Origin: Xanthobacteraceae bacterium
Lineage (GTDB): Bacteria > Pseudomonadota > Alphaproteobacteria > Rhizobiales > Xanthobacteraceae
DNA length: 64,000 nucleotides
Reading direction: 5' to 3'
Assembly: GCA_028290465.1 (NCBI GenBank)
Contig: JAQGJU010000135.1
Coordinates: 1-64,000 of the forward strand
A program made the translations under genes and the position numbers. The notes beneath the pieces are model-generated. The model did no database searches. It saw only the letters and a program-made list of their open reading frames with translations, and was not told the DNA's origin. Of this stretch, positions 18,691 to 27,308 are shown in pieces. Each line of letters opens with the position of its first letter. Position 1 is the first letter of the stretch.

Positions 18691-18897
18691 CTAAACCGGC
18701 TTTGGTGCCGGCAGCGCGATGCCGTGCGGATAATAAGTCCAAAACACAAACAGCATCGCGAACACGATCGCGGCCAGCAATGCGCCAAGGAACCGACGAT
18801 TGAACGATAGGATGCCGCCGACAAAAGCCGATGCGAACACGAACAGCGACAGCAGCCCGACATACACCCAGTTCACCGAAGCCCAGTCGATCGGCAT
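18691..18897 (-). CDS. Small two-helix membrane protein, hypothetical
   Basis: 68 aa with two transmembrane segments (VYVGLLSLFVFASAFVGGIL, ~11-30, and ALLAAIVFAMLFVFWTYY, ~39-56) separated by a short positively charged loop (NRRF). No known family is recognised. The next gene is divergent (146 nt between starts). Confidence 0.65.
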   Translation of the reverse strand: MPIDWASVNWVYVGLLSLFVFASAFVGGILSFNRRFLGALLAAIVFAMLFVFWTYYPHGIALPAPKPV

Positions 18898-19043
18898 GTA
18901 AGCCTCCCCATGGCAGGATCTGGTCGTCGCCGTGGCCTGACTGGCCCGGCCGGCGTGACTACGCTAGAGTGCCGCCTAGCTGGTACGCAACGCACCTTAG
19001 AAAGCAAGGCGACCTGCGGGGAAGACACAACAGGGAGAAACGC

Positions 19044-20021
19044 ATGTTGAAGAAGATTCTAGGCGCTGCGCTGGTCGGCTTGATGGCCTCGTCGATGACG
19101 GCGGGCGCGCAGAACTACCCCGACCGCCCGATCACGCTGGTGGTCCCGTTCGCGGCCGGTGGACCGACCGATGTCCTCGGACGGGTGATGGCGCAGCGCA
19201 TGAGCGAAATCCTCGGGCAGCAGGTGCTGGTCGAAAACGTCGGCGGCGCCGGCGGCATGACCGGCTCGGCCCGCGTCAAGGCGGCCGCGCCCGATGGGTA
19301 CAGCATGGTGCTCGGCACCGTCGGCACCCATGCCCAGGGCCAGACGCTGTACAAGAACCCGGCCTATAACGCGATGACCGATTTTACCCCGGTCGCACTG
19401 ATTGCCGAGGTGCCGATCGCGCTGATCGTCCGCAAGGACCTGCCAGCCAACGACTTCAAGGAATTCGTCGCCTATTCCAAGGAGAACCACGCCAAGATGC
19501 AATACGGCTCGGCCGGCGCCGGCTCGGCCACGCATCTCGGCTGTGTCGTGCTGGACAGCGCGATGGGCACCAAGATCACCCACATCCCCTATCGCGGCAC
19601 GGGTCCGGCGATGCAGGATCTGGTCGCCGGCCGCATCGACTTCCTGTGCGAGATCATCTCGACCGCCAAGCCGCAGATCGACGGCGGCTCCGTCAAGGCG
19701 CTGGCCATCATGACCAGCACCCGGTCGGCCGTGCTGCCGAATCTGGCGACCACCGGCGAGCAGGGCTCCAAGGACATTCTGGCCTATACCTGGAACGCGC
19801 TGTTCCTGCCCAAGGGCGCGCCGGCCGACGTGGTCAAGAAGCTGAACGCCGCGGCCATTGAGGCCATGAACACCCCTATCGTGAAGGAGCGGCTGGAAGG
19901 CCTGGGCGCCACCATCGTTACGCCAGAGCGCCGCACGCCTGAGTACCTCGCGACGTTCGTGAAGAGCGAAGTCGAGAAATGGGCGGCGCCGATCAAGGCC
20001 AGCGGCGTGACCGCCGACTGA
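19044..20021 (+). CDS. Bug-family (TctC-like) periplasmic solute-binding protein, second copy
   Basis: 325 aa. Short signal peptide (MLKKILGAALVGLMASSMTA, cleaved near AGA-Q), then the same Bug fold as the gene at 16538, with LVVPFAAGGPTDVLGRVMA and VENVGGAGGMTGSARVKAA. The two are distant paralogues, not a recent duplication. The ATG at 19044 has AGGGAG upstream; the frame continues open further upstream without start support. No transporter membrane genes are nearby. It is followed by its own terminator. Confidence 0.92.
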   Translation: MLKKILGAALVGLMASSMTAGAQNYPDRPITLVVPFAAGGPTDVLGRVMAQRMSEILGQQVLVENVGGAGGMTGSARVKAAAPDGYSMVLGTVGTHAQGQTLYKNPAYNAMTDFTPVALIAEVPIALIVRKDLPANDFKEFVAYSKENHAKMQYGSAGAGSATHLGCVVLDSAMGTKITHIPYRGTGPAMQDLVAGRIDFLCEIISTAKPQIDGGSVKALAIMTSTRSAVLPNLATTGEQGSKDILAYTWNALFLPKGAPADVVKKLNAAAIEAMNTPIVKERLEGLGATIVTPERRTPEYLATFVKSEVEKWAAPIKASGVTAD

Positions 20022-20050
20022 ACCTTCGGGCCGGGACAATGTTAGATACA

Positions 20051-20080
20051 AGGCGCCGGGCCTGACCGCCCGGCGCCTTT
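20051..20080 (+). terminator. Rho-independent terminator after the second Bug gene
   Basis: Perfect 10-bp GC-rich stem (20051-20060 with 20069-20078), an 8-nt loop and three T residues at the end. Confidence 0.85.
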
Positions 20081-20219
20081 CGCTTGTCCGAACCACCTCA
20101 AATGACGTCTAAATTGGCCTTTGCAGCAATATTTCCGCAATTTGGTCGCGGCTTGGTCACGGGCGTAAGCGCACTATTAAGGCCGATTAGCCTCACGCCC
20201 TTCCTCGAAGGAGCCCGAG

Positions 20220-20591
20220 ATGCCCAGTTTTGCGTTTGTAACGCGCAGCCATGTGACGCGAAGTTTTGCCGCCGGAATGGTGCTGGCCGGCTCGCTCGCC
20301 GCCACGGCCGCGCTGGCCCAGACCGCACCGCTGTCCTACGCGGTGCCGGATTCGACCGCGTGGTCGGACATTCTCAAGAACAAGGCCCCGATGGGTCGCG
20401 CAAAGGCGGTGGAGCGCAAAAAGCCCGCCACCGTCCAGCGGCAGGCCAAGGCCAAACCAGCGGCCCGCACAGCGGCGAAAACCGTCGCGGCTGACGAGGT
20501 CAACGAGTTGGACCGAGCGGCCGACGTTCGCGTGGTCGCACCGGATGAATTGAACGAGATCGACCGGATGGCCGGTGCCGCGCCGCAGTAA
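20220..20591 (+). CDS. Secreted small protein, hypothetical
   Basis: 123 aa. AGGAG lies 6 nt before the ATG. A signal peptide (~1-34, ending TAALAQ) precedes a short region (SYAVPDSTAWSDILKNKAP), a Lys/Ala-rich low-complexity linker (~60-90) and a tail with two related segments, ADEVNELDRAADVRVV and PDELNEIDRMAGAA, which form a small internal repeat. No family is recognised. Mature protein probably periplasmic. Confidence 0.65.
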   Translation: MPSFAFVTRSHVTRSFAAGMVLAGSLAATAALAQTAPLSYAVPDSTAWSDILKNKAPMGRAKAVERKKPATVQRQAKAKPAARTAAKTVAADEVNELDRAADVRVVAPDELNEIDRMAGAAPQ

Positions 20592-20623
20592 TTACTACGA
20601 CAGCACGGCGACCGGTTAATCGC

Positions 20624-21541
20624 TCAGGCCATCTTGTTGCGCAGCTCGCCGATGCCTTCGATAGCGACTACCACGTCATCGCCGGGCTGCAGGAATTCGC
20701 CCTTCGGCGTGCCGACGCCGGCCGGCGTCCCGGTCAGGATGATGTCGCCGGGGTGCAGCGTGATCTTCTTCGAGATGTCCGAAACCTGTTCGGCCAGCGT
20801 GAAGATCATCGAACGCGTATTCGAGTTCTGTTTCATCACGCCATTCACCGACAGAGAGATGGCGAGCTTCTGCGGATCGGCGATCGCATCGGCCGGGACG
20901 ATCCACGGGCCGAGCGGACAGGCGCCGTCGAAATTCTTGTGACCGACCCAATCGAACTTGAATGGCGACAGGTCATGCACCTTGTCGCGGCGCGTAAAGT
21001 CTCGCGCCGATAGATCGTTGCCGATCAGGTAGCCGGCCACATAGGACAGCGCGTCCTCCATCGACACGTTGGTCGCCTTGCGGCCGATCACGGCGCCAAG
21101 TTCGGCCTCCCAATCGACCTTCTTGGAGCGGCGCGGCAGATGCACGGTCTCGTTCGGTCCAACCACCGAGCCGGCAGCCTTGATGAAGTGCCAGGACGTC
21201 AGGCCGAGCGTATGCGGATCCGGGTCCGGCTCCATGTTCTGCGCCTTGGCCATCTCCGCCACATGGTCTGTGTAATTGGCACCGGCGCAGTAGATCGTGC
21301 CCGGCTCCGGCAACGGCGTCAGCAGCTTGACGCCGGACAGCGGCTTGCCCTTGCCGCCCGGGCTGGCGGCGAGCTTGGCGAGACGCGGCTTAGCATTGTC
21401 CCAGTCCCGGATCAGCGCGCGCATGCTCGCGTCTTCGCTTCGGCCGGTCGCCTCGGCGATATCGAACAGCGTGTCGCCGACGATGATTCCGGCGCGCGGG
21501 CCCTGCCCGGCTTCATAGGTCGCAAGCTTGTAGGTGCTCAT
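20624..21541 (-). CDS. Fumarylacetoacetate hydrolase (FAH) family protein
   Basis: 305 aa. An N-terminal domain (~1-75) precedes the FAH domain (~80-303). Seen: CAGANYTDHVAEM, the metal-binding Glu pair in DWEAELGAVIGRKA, NDLSARDF, and the closing TGTPAGVGTPKGEFLQPGD that is typical of the family. Members cleave C-C bonds or decarboxylate or hydrate 2-oxo acids; the substrate here is unknown. It is divergent from the biuret-hydrolase-like gene, and the GntR-type operator (21736-21745) lies in the shared region, so co-regulation is possible but not proven. Confidence 0.88.
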   Translation of the reverse strand: MSTYKLATYEAGQGPRAGIIVGDTLFDIAEATGRSEDASMRALIRDWDNAKPRLAKLAASPGGKGKPLSGVKLLTPLPEPGTIYCAGANYTDHVAEMAKAQNMEPDPDPHTLGLTSWHFIKAAGSVVGPNETVHLPRRSKKVDWEAELGAVIGRKATNVSMEDALSYVAGYLIGNDLSARDFTRRDKVHDLSPFKFDWVGHKNFDGACPLGPWIVPADAIADPQKLAISLSVNGVMKQNSNTRSMIFTLAEQVSDISKKITLHPGDIILTGTPAGVGTPKGEFLQPGDDVVVAIEGIGELRNKMA

Positions 21542-21906
21542 TACGTTTCCTCTGTCTTTTTTTGGTTCGATCTAGCCGTGCGGCCGGGCGTGCACCGTTC
21601 TTAGCGCGAAGCTGCCCGGCGTGAAATGGACCCCGGGTAGAGGCCTGTCGCCAGCCCCCGCTCAGGGGACGCGTGGAGGCACGACGAAACTTTGGCCTGC
21701 GGCGCAGGCAGCGATCCGCCGACATTTTCATCACGTTGTATACAAGGCTTTTGGGCTGCCGGTTCCCGCGCCAGGGCGCAAATCCTTGCGAAATCACAGC
21801 TTCCGGCCCGGCTACGAATTTATTGGGCGAAAAACACCGCTGCGGCGGCTTGGCACACGGCTTGCTCCATCTAAGTCGGCACTGCCTCGGTGCCGAGGGC
21901 CAAGCC
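21542..21906. other. Divergent regulatory region between FAH and biuret-hydrolase-like genes
   Basis: 365 nt. The main feature is a perfect 10-bp palindrome (separate entry). The downstream frame stays open from 21673, but its translation there lacks any family similarity and no ribosome site is seen, so I treat it as untranslated leader. Confidence 0.6.
21736..21745. promoter_or_regulatory. Candidate GntR/FCD operator TTGTATACAA (biuH side)
   Basis: Perfect palindrome of the TNGT-N-ACNA form that FCD-type GntR regulators bind. A 9/10 match (TTGCATACAA) lies at 34456-34465 ahead of the other arm of the same catabolic block. The GntR gene at 26209-26889 is the obvious partner. Distance to the biuH start is about 160 nt. 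Confidence 0.6.
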
Positions 21907-22635
21907 TTGAAAACCCAACAAGCCTTAAAAACCCGCATCTCCGCCGAACCGCAGCCGATCGAGGTCGATCTTTCCCGGACCGCGCTGCTGATCATCGACA
22001 TGCAGCGCGACTTTCTCGAACCCGGCGGGTTCGGCGAGACGCTCGGCAACGACGTCTCATTGCTGCAGGCCGCCGTCGGGCCCTGCAAGGCCGTGCTGGA
22101 GGCGGCCCGCCGCGCGGGCATCCTGGTCATCCACACCCGCGAGGGCCACCGGCCGGATCTCTCGGACGCGCCGCCCTACAAGATCGAGCGCGGCGCCCCG
22201 TCAAAGCGCATCGGCGATGTCGGCCCGATGGGCCGCATTCTGGTTCGCGGCGAGCCCGGCCACGACATCATTCCCGAACTGTATCCGATCGCCGGCGAGC
22301 CGGTAATCGACAAGCCCGGCAAGGGCGCGTTCTGCCAGACCGATCTCGAATTGACGCTGCAGAATGCCGGCATTTCCAACATCCTGGTGTGCGGCGTCAC
22401 CACCGAGGTCTGCGTCAACACCACGGTGCGCGAGGCCAACGACCGCGGCTACCGCTGCGTCGTGCTCGGCGATTGCTGCGCCTCGTACTTTCCAGAGTTT
22501 CACGACATGGGCCTGAAAATGATCAAGGCCCAGGGCGGCATCTTCGGCTGGGTTTCCGGCTCGCAAGAGATGCTGGCGGCTTTCGCGGACGCAGACGCCG
22601 GACTGGCTCCGCGCTTTGCACAGGGGAGCGTGTAA
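21907..22635 (+). CDS. Biuret-hydrolase-like cysteine hydrolase (isochorismatase superfamily)
   Basis: 242 aa from a TTG start at 21907 (GAGGG upstream); this start gives the usual family length. Triad visible: Asp31 ([10 protein letters not shown]), Lys136 (IDKPGKGAF) and Cys169 (VTTEVCVN). The segments [12 protein letters not shown] and [15 protein letters not shown] resemble biuret hydrolase (BiuH), which converts biuret to allophanate and ammonia; triuret hydrolase and ureidoacrylate hydrolase are relatives and cannot be excluded. Its stop overlaps the permease ATG by one base, and allophanate hydrolase follows, which would consume the product. Residues were read from the sequence; the substrate is inferred from context. 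Confidence 0.8.
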   Translation: MKTQQALKTRISAEPQPIEVDLSRTALLIIDMQRDFLEPGGFGETLGNDVSLLQAAVGPCKAVLEAARRAGILVIHTREGHRPDLSDAPPYKIERGAPSKRIGDVGPMGRILVRGEPGHDIIPELYPIAGEPVIDKPGKGAFCQTDLELTLQNAGISNILVCGVTTEVCVNTTVREANDRGYRCVVLGDCCASYFPEFHDMGLKMIKAQGGIFGWVSGSQEMLAAFADADAGLAPRFAQGSV

Positions 22636-24218
22636 TGACGACACTTGCGGTGGGACGGCCTAAATTATGGACGCCGGGGGATTGGAACGCGTTCTTCGGT
22701 TTCGGCACCAACATCCTGGTCAACATGCTGGTGCTGACCGGCCTGTTGCGCTTCGTGCTCAAGATGCCGGACTCGATCGTGTTCGGCCGCATCCTGCCGG
22801 CGCTCGGCCTGATGATGTGCCTGAGCACGATGTATTACGCGTGGCTGGCCTACCGGCTGGCGCTGAAAACCGGCCGCACCGACGTCTGCGCGCTGCCGTC
22901 CGGCGTCAGCGTGCCGCACATGTTCATCGTCACCTTCGTGATCATGCTGCCGATCACGCTGAAGACCAACGATCCGATCAAGGGCTGGGAGGCCGGCCTC
23001 GTCTGGGTGTTCTTCCAGAGCTTCATCCTGATGATCGGCGGCTTCATCGCGCCGTACATTCGACAGATCACGCCCCGCGCCGCCCTGCTCGGCACGCTGG
23101 CCGGCGTCTCGGTCACCTTCATCTCGATGCGCCCCGCGCTCGAAATGTTCATGACGCCGCAGATCGGCCTCGTCTGTTTCGCCATCATCCTGGTGAGCTG
23201 GTTCGGCGGCGTACGCTACCCGAAAGGCATTCCGGCCGGCCTTGTGGCCATCGCGGCCGGCATGCTGATCGCCTGGGGCTCGAACCTGTTCGGTCCGAGC
23301 GTGAGCGTCGGCGGCATGAGTTGGGCGAACGTCACCGCCGCCTTCAGCAGCTTCGGCTTCTCGGTGCCGCTGCCGGCCATCGGCCATGTGTTCTCGGGCT
23401 TTGAATTCCTTGGCGTCATCCTGGTCACAGCGATTCCGTTCGGCATCTACGATCTGGTCGAGGCGATGGATAACGTCGAAAGCGCGGAAGCGGCCGGCGA
23501 CCATTATCCGACGACCAGGGTGCTGACCGCCGATGGCGTCGTCAGCCTGATCGGCTGCCTGATGGGCAACCCGTTCATCAACGCGGTCTATATCGGCCAT
23601 CCGGGCTGGAAGGCGATGGGGGGGCGGATCGGCTATTCGGCCGCGACCGGCCTGATGGTGATCGTGCTGTCCTGGTTCGGCATCATCTCGCTGATGCTCG
23701 CGGTCATTCCGGTGGTCGCGATTTCGCCGATCCTCTTGTACATCGGCATGCTGATCGGCGCGCAGGCGTTCCAGACCACGCCCAGCACGCACGCGCCGGC
23801 CATCGCGCTGGCGCTCACGCCGCATCTGGCCGCCTGGGCCAAGACGCTGATGGACGGCGCGTTGGGGGCCGCCGGCACCAGCGCGGCGGCGGTCGGCCTC
23901 GACAAGATGGCGATGAATGGTGTGCTGTACCATGGCCTGGAGGTCATGGGCGGCGGCGCCATCCTGAGCGGTCTGGTGCTGGGCGCCATCGGCGTGTTCA
24001 TCGTCGAACGCCAGTTTATCCACGCGGCGGCGTTCGCGCTGGCCGGCGCGGCGCTGACCTTCTTCGGCTTCATGCATGGCGAAGCGGTCGGGATCGCGGT
24101 CACGCCCGGCGTCGCGATTGCCTACGCGGCCGTCGCGGTGTTCCTGTTCGCCATGGCCAAGCAGGAAGAAAGGTCTGCGATGCCGGCGCCGACACCCGCC
24201 GCCGTCCCGGCCGAGTAG
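22635..24218 (+). CDS. NCS2/AzgA-type nucleobase permease, possible ureide transporter
   Basis: 527 aa inner-membrane protein with 12-14 hydrophobic segments. The motif GNPFINAVYIGHPGWKAMGG corresponds to the conserved substrate-site region of the NCS2/AzgA xanthine-uracil permeases, though with Asn/His where nucleobase carriers usually have Glu. The start overlaps the biuH stop (TAATG) with AGGGGAG upstream, so both are in one operon. Proton-driven import of the nitrogen compound that BiuH hydrolyses is the likely role; the ligand could also be a pyrimidine or a related cyclic ureide. Confidence 0.85.
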   Translation: MTTLAVGRPKLWTPGDWNAFFGFGTNILVNMLVLTGLLRFVLKMPDSIVFGRILPALGLMMCLSTMYYAWLAYRLALKTGRTDVCALPSGVSVPHMFIVTFVIMLPITLKTNDPIKGWEAGLVWVFFQSFILMIGGFIAPYIRQITPRAALLGTLAGVSVTFISMRPALEMFMTPQIGLVCFAIILVSWFGGVRYPKGIPAGLVAIAAGMLIAWGSNLFGPSVSVGGMSWANVTAAFSSFGFSVPLPAIGHVFSGFEFLGVILVTAIPFGIYDLVEAMDNVESAEAAGDHYPTTRVLTADGVVSLIGCLMGNPFINAVYIGHPGWKAMGGRIGYSAATGLMVIVLSWFGIISLMLAVIPVVAISPILLYIGMLIGAQAFQTTPSTHAPAIALALTPHLAAWAKTLMDGALGAAGTSAAAVGLDKMAMNGVLYHGLEVMGGGAILSGLVLGAIGVFIVERQFIHAAAFALAGAALTFFGFMHGEAVGIAVTPGVAIAYAAVAVFLFAMAKQEERSAMPAPTPAAVPAE

Positions 24219-24302
24219 CCGTTGCGGCATTTGGTTGCCTTTGGGGGGCCTTGGGGGTCGCGCGCGAGCGCGGCCCCTTTGGGCGTTTCAGGAGCGCCGG
24301 CG

Positions 24303-24335
24303 CCGCAACCCCAGTTGCGGACGCGGCGGTTTTTT
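24303..24335 (+). terminator. Possible weak terminator or attenuator ahead of atzF
   Basis: 6-bp stem (24303-24308 with 24315-24320) and, after a 9-nt GC-rich spacer, a run of six T residues (24330-24335). It may reduce read-through from the permease gene into atzF. Confidence 0.35.
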
Positions 24336-24399
24336 CGCACAACAGAATACCCACGGGCGCCCGGCCCGATGATCGCTTGAAGATTGTTTGGGAGAGCTA

Positions 24400-26202
24400 G
24401 TGGCCGAAACCGTCGCCTCGATTGTCGCCGCGCACCGCGCCGGAGAAATGACCCCGGAAGACACGGTCGCGCGCAGCTTTGCGCGCCTACGTGAACATGG
24501 CGACGACGCGATGTTCATCAGCCTGCGTGACGAGGCCGAGGCACGGGCCGAAGCCAAGGCGCTGCGAGCCAAGGGCGGCCAGGATTTGCCGCTGTATGGC
24601 GTACCGGTCGCCGTGAAGGACAACATCGACGTCGCCGGGCTGCCGACCACCGCCGCCTGCCCGGCCTTCGCCTATCGGCCGCAGGCCGACGCGACCGCCG
24701 TGGCGCGGCTGCGCCAGGCCGGCGCCATCGTGATCGGCAAGACCAATCTCGACCAGCTTGCGACCGGCCTCGTCGGCGTGCGGTCGCCCTATGGCGTGCC
24801 GCGCAACACCTTCGATCCGCGCATCATTCCGGGCGGCTCGTCGTCCGGCTCCGGCGTTGCGGTCGCGGCCGGCATCGTGCCGCTGTCGCTCGGGACTGAC
24901 ACGGCTGGTTCCGGCCGCGTTCCGGCCGGCCTCAACAACATCGTCGGCCTGAAGCCGAGCGTCGGCCTCGTCTCGACCTATGGCGTGGTGCCGGCCTGCC
25001 GCACGCTCGACTGCGTGTCGGTGTTCGCGCTCACCGTAGACGATGCCTTCGCGGCGTTGGATGTGATCGCCGGCCCCGACCACAAGGATGCCTATTCGCG
25101 CTCGCGCCCGCTGGCGAGGCTTGGCGCCATGGCGCAAGGCGTGCGTCTCGGCGTGCCCAAGCAAGGCCAGCGCCTGTTCTTCGGCGACAAGGTATCGGAG
25201 TCGATCTACGAGGCGGCGATCGGACGATTCGAAGCGCTCGGCGCTGTCATTGTCGAGATCGACATCGAGCCGTTCTACGAGACGGCGCGGCTGCTGTATG
25301 ACGGCCCGTGGGTCGCGGAGCGCTACATCACGGCGCGGTCGCTGATCGCGTCCTCGCCGGAATCGATGCACCCGGTCACCCGCGAGATCACGCTGTCCGG
25401 CACCCGGCCGACCGCGGTCGACGCCTTCGCGGCATTCTACAAACTGGAAGAAGTGCGCCGCGTCGCCGACCACACCTTCCGGTCCATTGCCGCGATGCTG
25501 CTGCCGACGCTGCCAACGCACTACAGCGTCGAACAGGTGCTGGCCAATCCGGTCGAACTGAACAGCCGGCTCGGCACCTACACCAATTTCGTCAACCTGC
25601 TGGATCTGTGCGGCCTCGCCGTGCCGGCCGCGATGCGCCCGGACGGCATGCCGTCCGGCGTGACCCTGCTGGCGCCCGGCGGCCATGACGCGATGCTGGC
25701 CTCGCTCGGCCGCGTCTTCCATCACAACACAGGTTTGCCGATGGGCGCGCTCGGATTGCCGCAGCCGCCTTTGGCGCCGCACGCGGCGCCAGCCGAAGGC
25801 GAGATCGCCATCGCGGTGGTCGGCGCGCATCTGTCCGGCATGCCGCTTAATGGCGAGTTGCGCACGCTCGGCGCGCGTCTGATCGGCGTGGCTAAGACCG
25901 CGCCGGACTACCGGCTCTATGCATTGGCGGGCACCAAGCCGGCGAAGCCCGGCATGTTGCGGGTCACGGAGGGCAAAGGCGCTTCCATCGCGCTGGAAGT
26001 CTGGGCGCTGCCAGCGGCCGGCTTCGGAAGCTTCGTCGACGGGGTGCCCGCGCCTTTGTCGATCGGCAGCATCCGGCTCACCGATGGCTCAAGCGTCAAG
26101 GGCTTCCTGGTCGAAGCGCTCGCCATCGAAGGCGCGCGGGACATTTCGGAATTCGGCGGCTGGCGGGCGTTTGTGGCAGCCGCCGACAAGGTGCCGGCGT
26201 AA
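24400..26202 (+). CDS. atzF: Allophanate hydrolase AtzF
   Basis: 600 aa from GTG 24400 (TTGGGAGAG immediately upstream). The N-terminal amidase-signature domain (~1-440) has the Ser-cisSer-Lys triad: Lys73 (AVKDNID), Ser148 (GGSSSGSG) and Ser171 (DTAGSGR). The C-terminal domain (~460-595) shows the allophanate-hydrolase pattern VVGAHLSGMPLNGEL with YRLYAL and KPGMLRV. It hydrolyses allophanate to ammonia and carbon dioxide in the cytoplasm. It is the last step for both biuret and carboxybiuret degradation, so it joins the biuH arm and the atzEGH arm of this block. Ends 6 nt from the convergent GntR gene. Confidence 0.94.
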   Translation: MAETVASIVAAHRAGEMTPEDTVARSFARLREHGDDAMFISLRDEAEARAEAKALRAKGGQDLPLYGVPVAVKDNIDVAGLPTTAACPAFAYRPQADATAVARLRQAGAIVIGKTNLDQLATGLVGVRSPYGVPRNTFDPRIIPGGSSSGSGVAVAAGIVPLSLGTDTAGSGRVPAGLNNIVGLKPSVGLVSTYGVVPACRTLDCVSVFALTVDDAFAALDVIAGPDHKDAYSRSRPLARLGAMAQGVRLGVPKQGQRLFFGDKVSESIYEAAIGRFEALGAVIVEIDIEPFYETARLLYDGPWVAERYITARSLIASSPESMHPVTREITLSGTRPTAVDAFAAFYKLEEVRRVADHTFRSIAAMLLPTLPTHYSVEQVLANPVELNSRLGTYTNFVNLLDLCGLAVPAAMRPDGMPSGVTLLAPGGHDAMLASLGRVFHHNTGLPMGALGLPQPPLAPHAAPAEGEIAIAVVGAHLSGMPLNGELRTLGARLIGVAKTAPDYRLYALAGTKPAKPGMLRVTEGKGASIALEVWALPAAGFGSFVDGVPAPLSIGSIRLTDGSSVKGFLVEALAIEGARDISEFGGWRAFVAAADKVPA

Positions 26203-26208
26203 GTCGCC

Positions 26209-26889
26209 CTACAACGACTCCAGATACGCCTCGTATTCCTCGCGCACCGTCTTGATGTGCTCGCGCATCGACGCTGCGGCCTTTTCGCGGTCGCCGCGCA
26301 GGATCGCCACCACGACGCGGTCGTGCTCGATATGCGATTTGGCGAGGCGTCCGAGATTGCGGAACTGGGCGCGGCGGAACGGCTGCACCCTCACCCGCGT
26401 CTGCAGCGTCATTTCGGCGAGGTAGTCGTTGTGCGAGCCGGTATAGACGGCGGCGTGGAACGCCTCGTTGATCTCGTGATAGCGCTGCGGATCGCCGCTC
26501 TGGATCAGCGCGCGCAATTGCTCATGCACCGCCTCCAACGCGTGGCGCTCGGCGCCGGTCATGCGTTCGGCCGCAAAGCCCGCACACATCGCCTCGAGTT
26601 CGGCCATCGCCTCGAACATGCCGATCAGGCGCTCCTCGGTCGGCCGCGCGACGACAGCTCCGCGATGCGCCTGGGTGTCGACAAGGCCGCTCGCCGCCAA
26701 TTGGCGGATCGCCTCACGCACCGGCGTGCGCGACACCTCGAAGCGCCGCGCCAGTTCGGTCTCGTCGAGTGCGACGCCGGGCTTGAGCACGCCGCGAACA
26801 ATCTCGTCGGCGAGTTGCAGCCGCAGTTCCTCGGCCAGTGTCTTGCGCCCGCCGGGCGTGGCCGATGCTATCGGGGCGACGGCGTTCAT
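26209..26889 (-). CDS. GntR-family transcriptional regulator, FCD (FadR) subfamily
   Basis: 226 aa. N-terminal winged helix (~15-85, with ELARRFEVSRTPVREAIRQL as recognition region) and a C-terminal all-helical FCD ligand domain (~95-220) with HAAVYTGSHNDYL and HIEHDRV histidines of a metal-linked ligand site. Its start overlaps the atzH stop (ATGA), making it the last gene of the minus-strand operon. It most likely represses this block through the palindromes at 21736-21745 and 34456-34465, released by a ureide ligand; this is inference. Confidence 0.92.
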   Translation of the reverse strand: MNAVAPIASATPGGRKTLAEELRLQLADEIVRGVLKPGVALDETELARRFEVSRTPVREAIRQLAASGLVDTQAHRGAVVARPTEERLIGMFEAMAELEAMCAGFAAERMTGAERHALEAVHEQLRALIQSGDPQRYHEINEAFHAAVYTGSHNDYLAEMTLQTRVRVQPFRRAQFRNLGRLAKSHIEHDRVVVAILRGDREKAAASMREHIKTVREEYEAYLESL

Positions 26890-27284
26890 GCCGGTTTGTC
26901 GCGCGGCGGGTCCATCAGGCTGACATGCGCGGCGACCACCCGCCAGCCTTCCGGAAACCGCACCCAGGTCTGCATCTGACGGCCGAGTTTCCCGCCAGAC
27001 GACGGGCGGTGATACAGCGTCGACGCGACCGCGAAGTCGCGGCCATAGGTGGTGATCACGGTCCCGTCGAGCGTACGGTCGAGACCGACGGACGGCCGCG
27101 CGGCTCGGAACGCCTGGATCTCATCCGAGCCGTACAGGACTTCGGTCGCGCCGTAGCGGATGGTGCGCGGATCGATGCGGAACAGCGCGTCGAGCGTCTC
27201 GACGTCGTTCGTGACCAGCGCCTTCTCGTAGCGATTGAAAGCCTCGGTGACTTCGGCGACGACCTCCGGCAGGTCGATATCCAT
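26886..27284 (-). CDS. atzH: AtzH/HpxZ-family protein (DUF3225, NTF2-like fold)
   Basis: 132 aa, small alpha+beta NTF2-like protein. Seen: AFNRYEKALVTNDVETLDAL, then FRIDPRTIRYGATEVLYGSDEIQAFR region, and RFPEGWRVVAAHVSLM, which identify the HpxZ/AtzH family. These are encoded next to the AtzG-AtzE amidase pair in s-triazine clusters and to HpxXY in oxalurate clusters, and are thought to act on a carboxylated urea intermediate. It lies between atzE (24-nt gap) and gntR. AtzH is preferred over HpxZ because atzF is in the same block and no hpxW is seen. Confidence 0.83.
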   Translation of the reverse strand: MDIDLPEVVAEVTEAFNRYEKALVTNDVETLDALFRIDPRTIRYGATEVLYGSDEIQAFRAARPSVGLDRTLDGTVITTYGRDFAVASTLYHRPSSGGKLGRQMQTWVRFPEGWRVVAAHVSLMDPPRDKPA

Positions 27285-27308
27285 TGCAACACTCCCTACA
27301 GCGGCATT

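Noticed and set aside
21673-21906. N-terminal extension of the biuret-hydrolase-like protein by 78 codons.
   Set aside because: The extension is not similar to the family, has no ribosome site and would cover the candidate operator.
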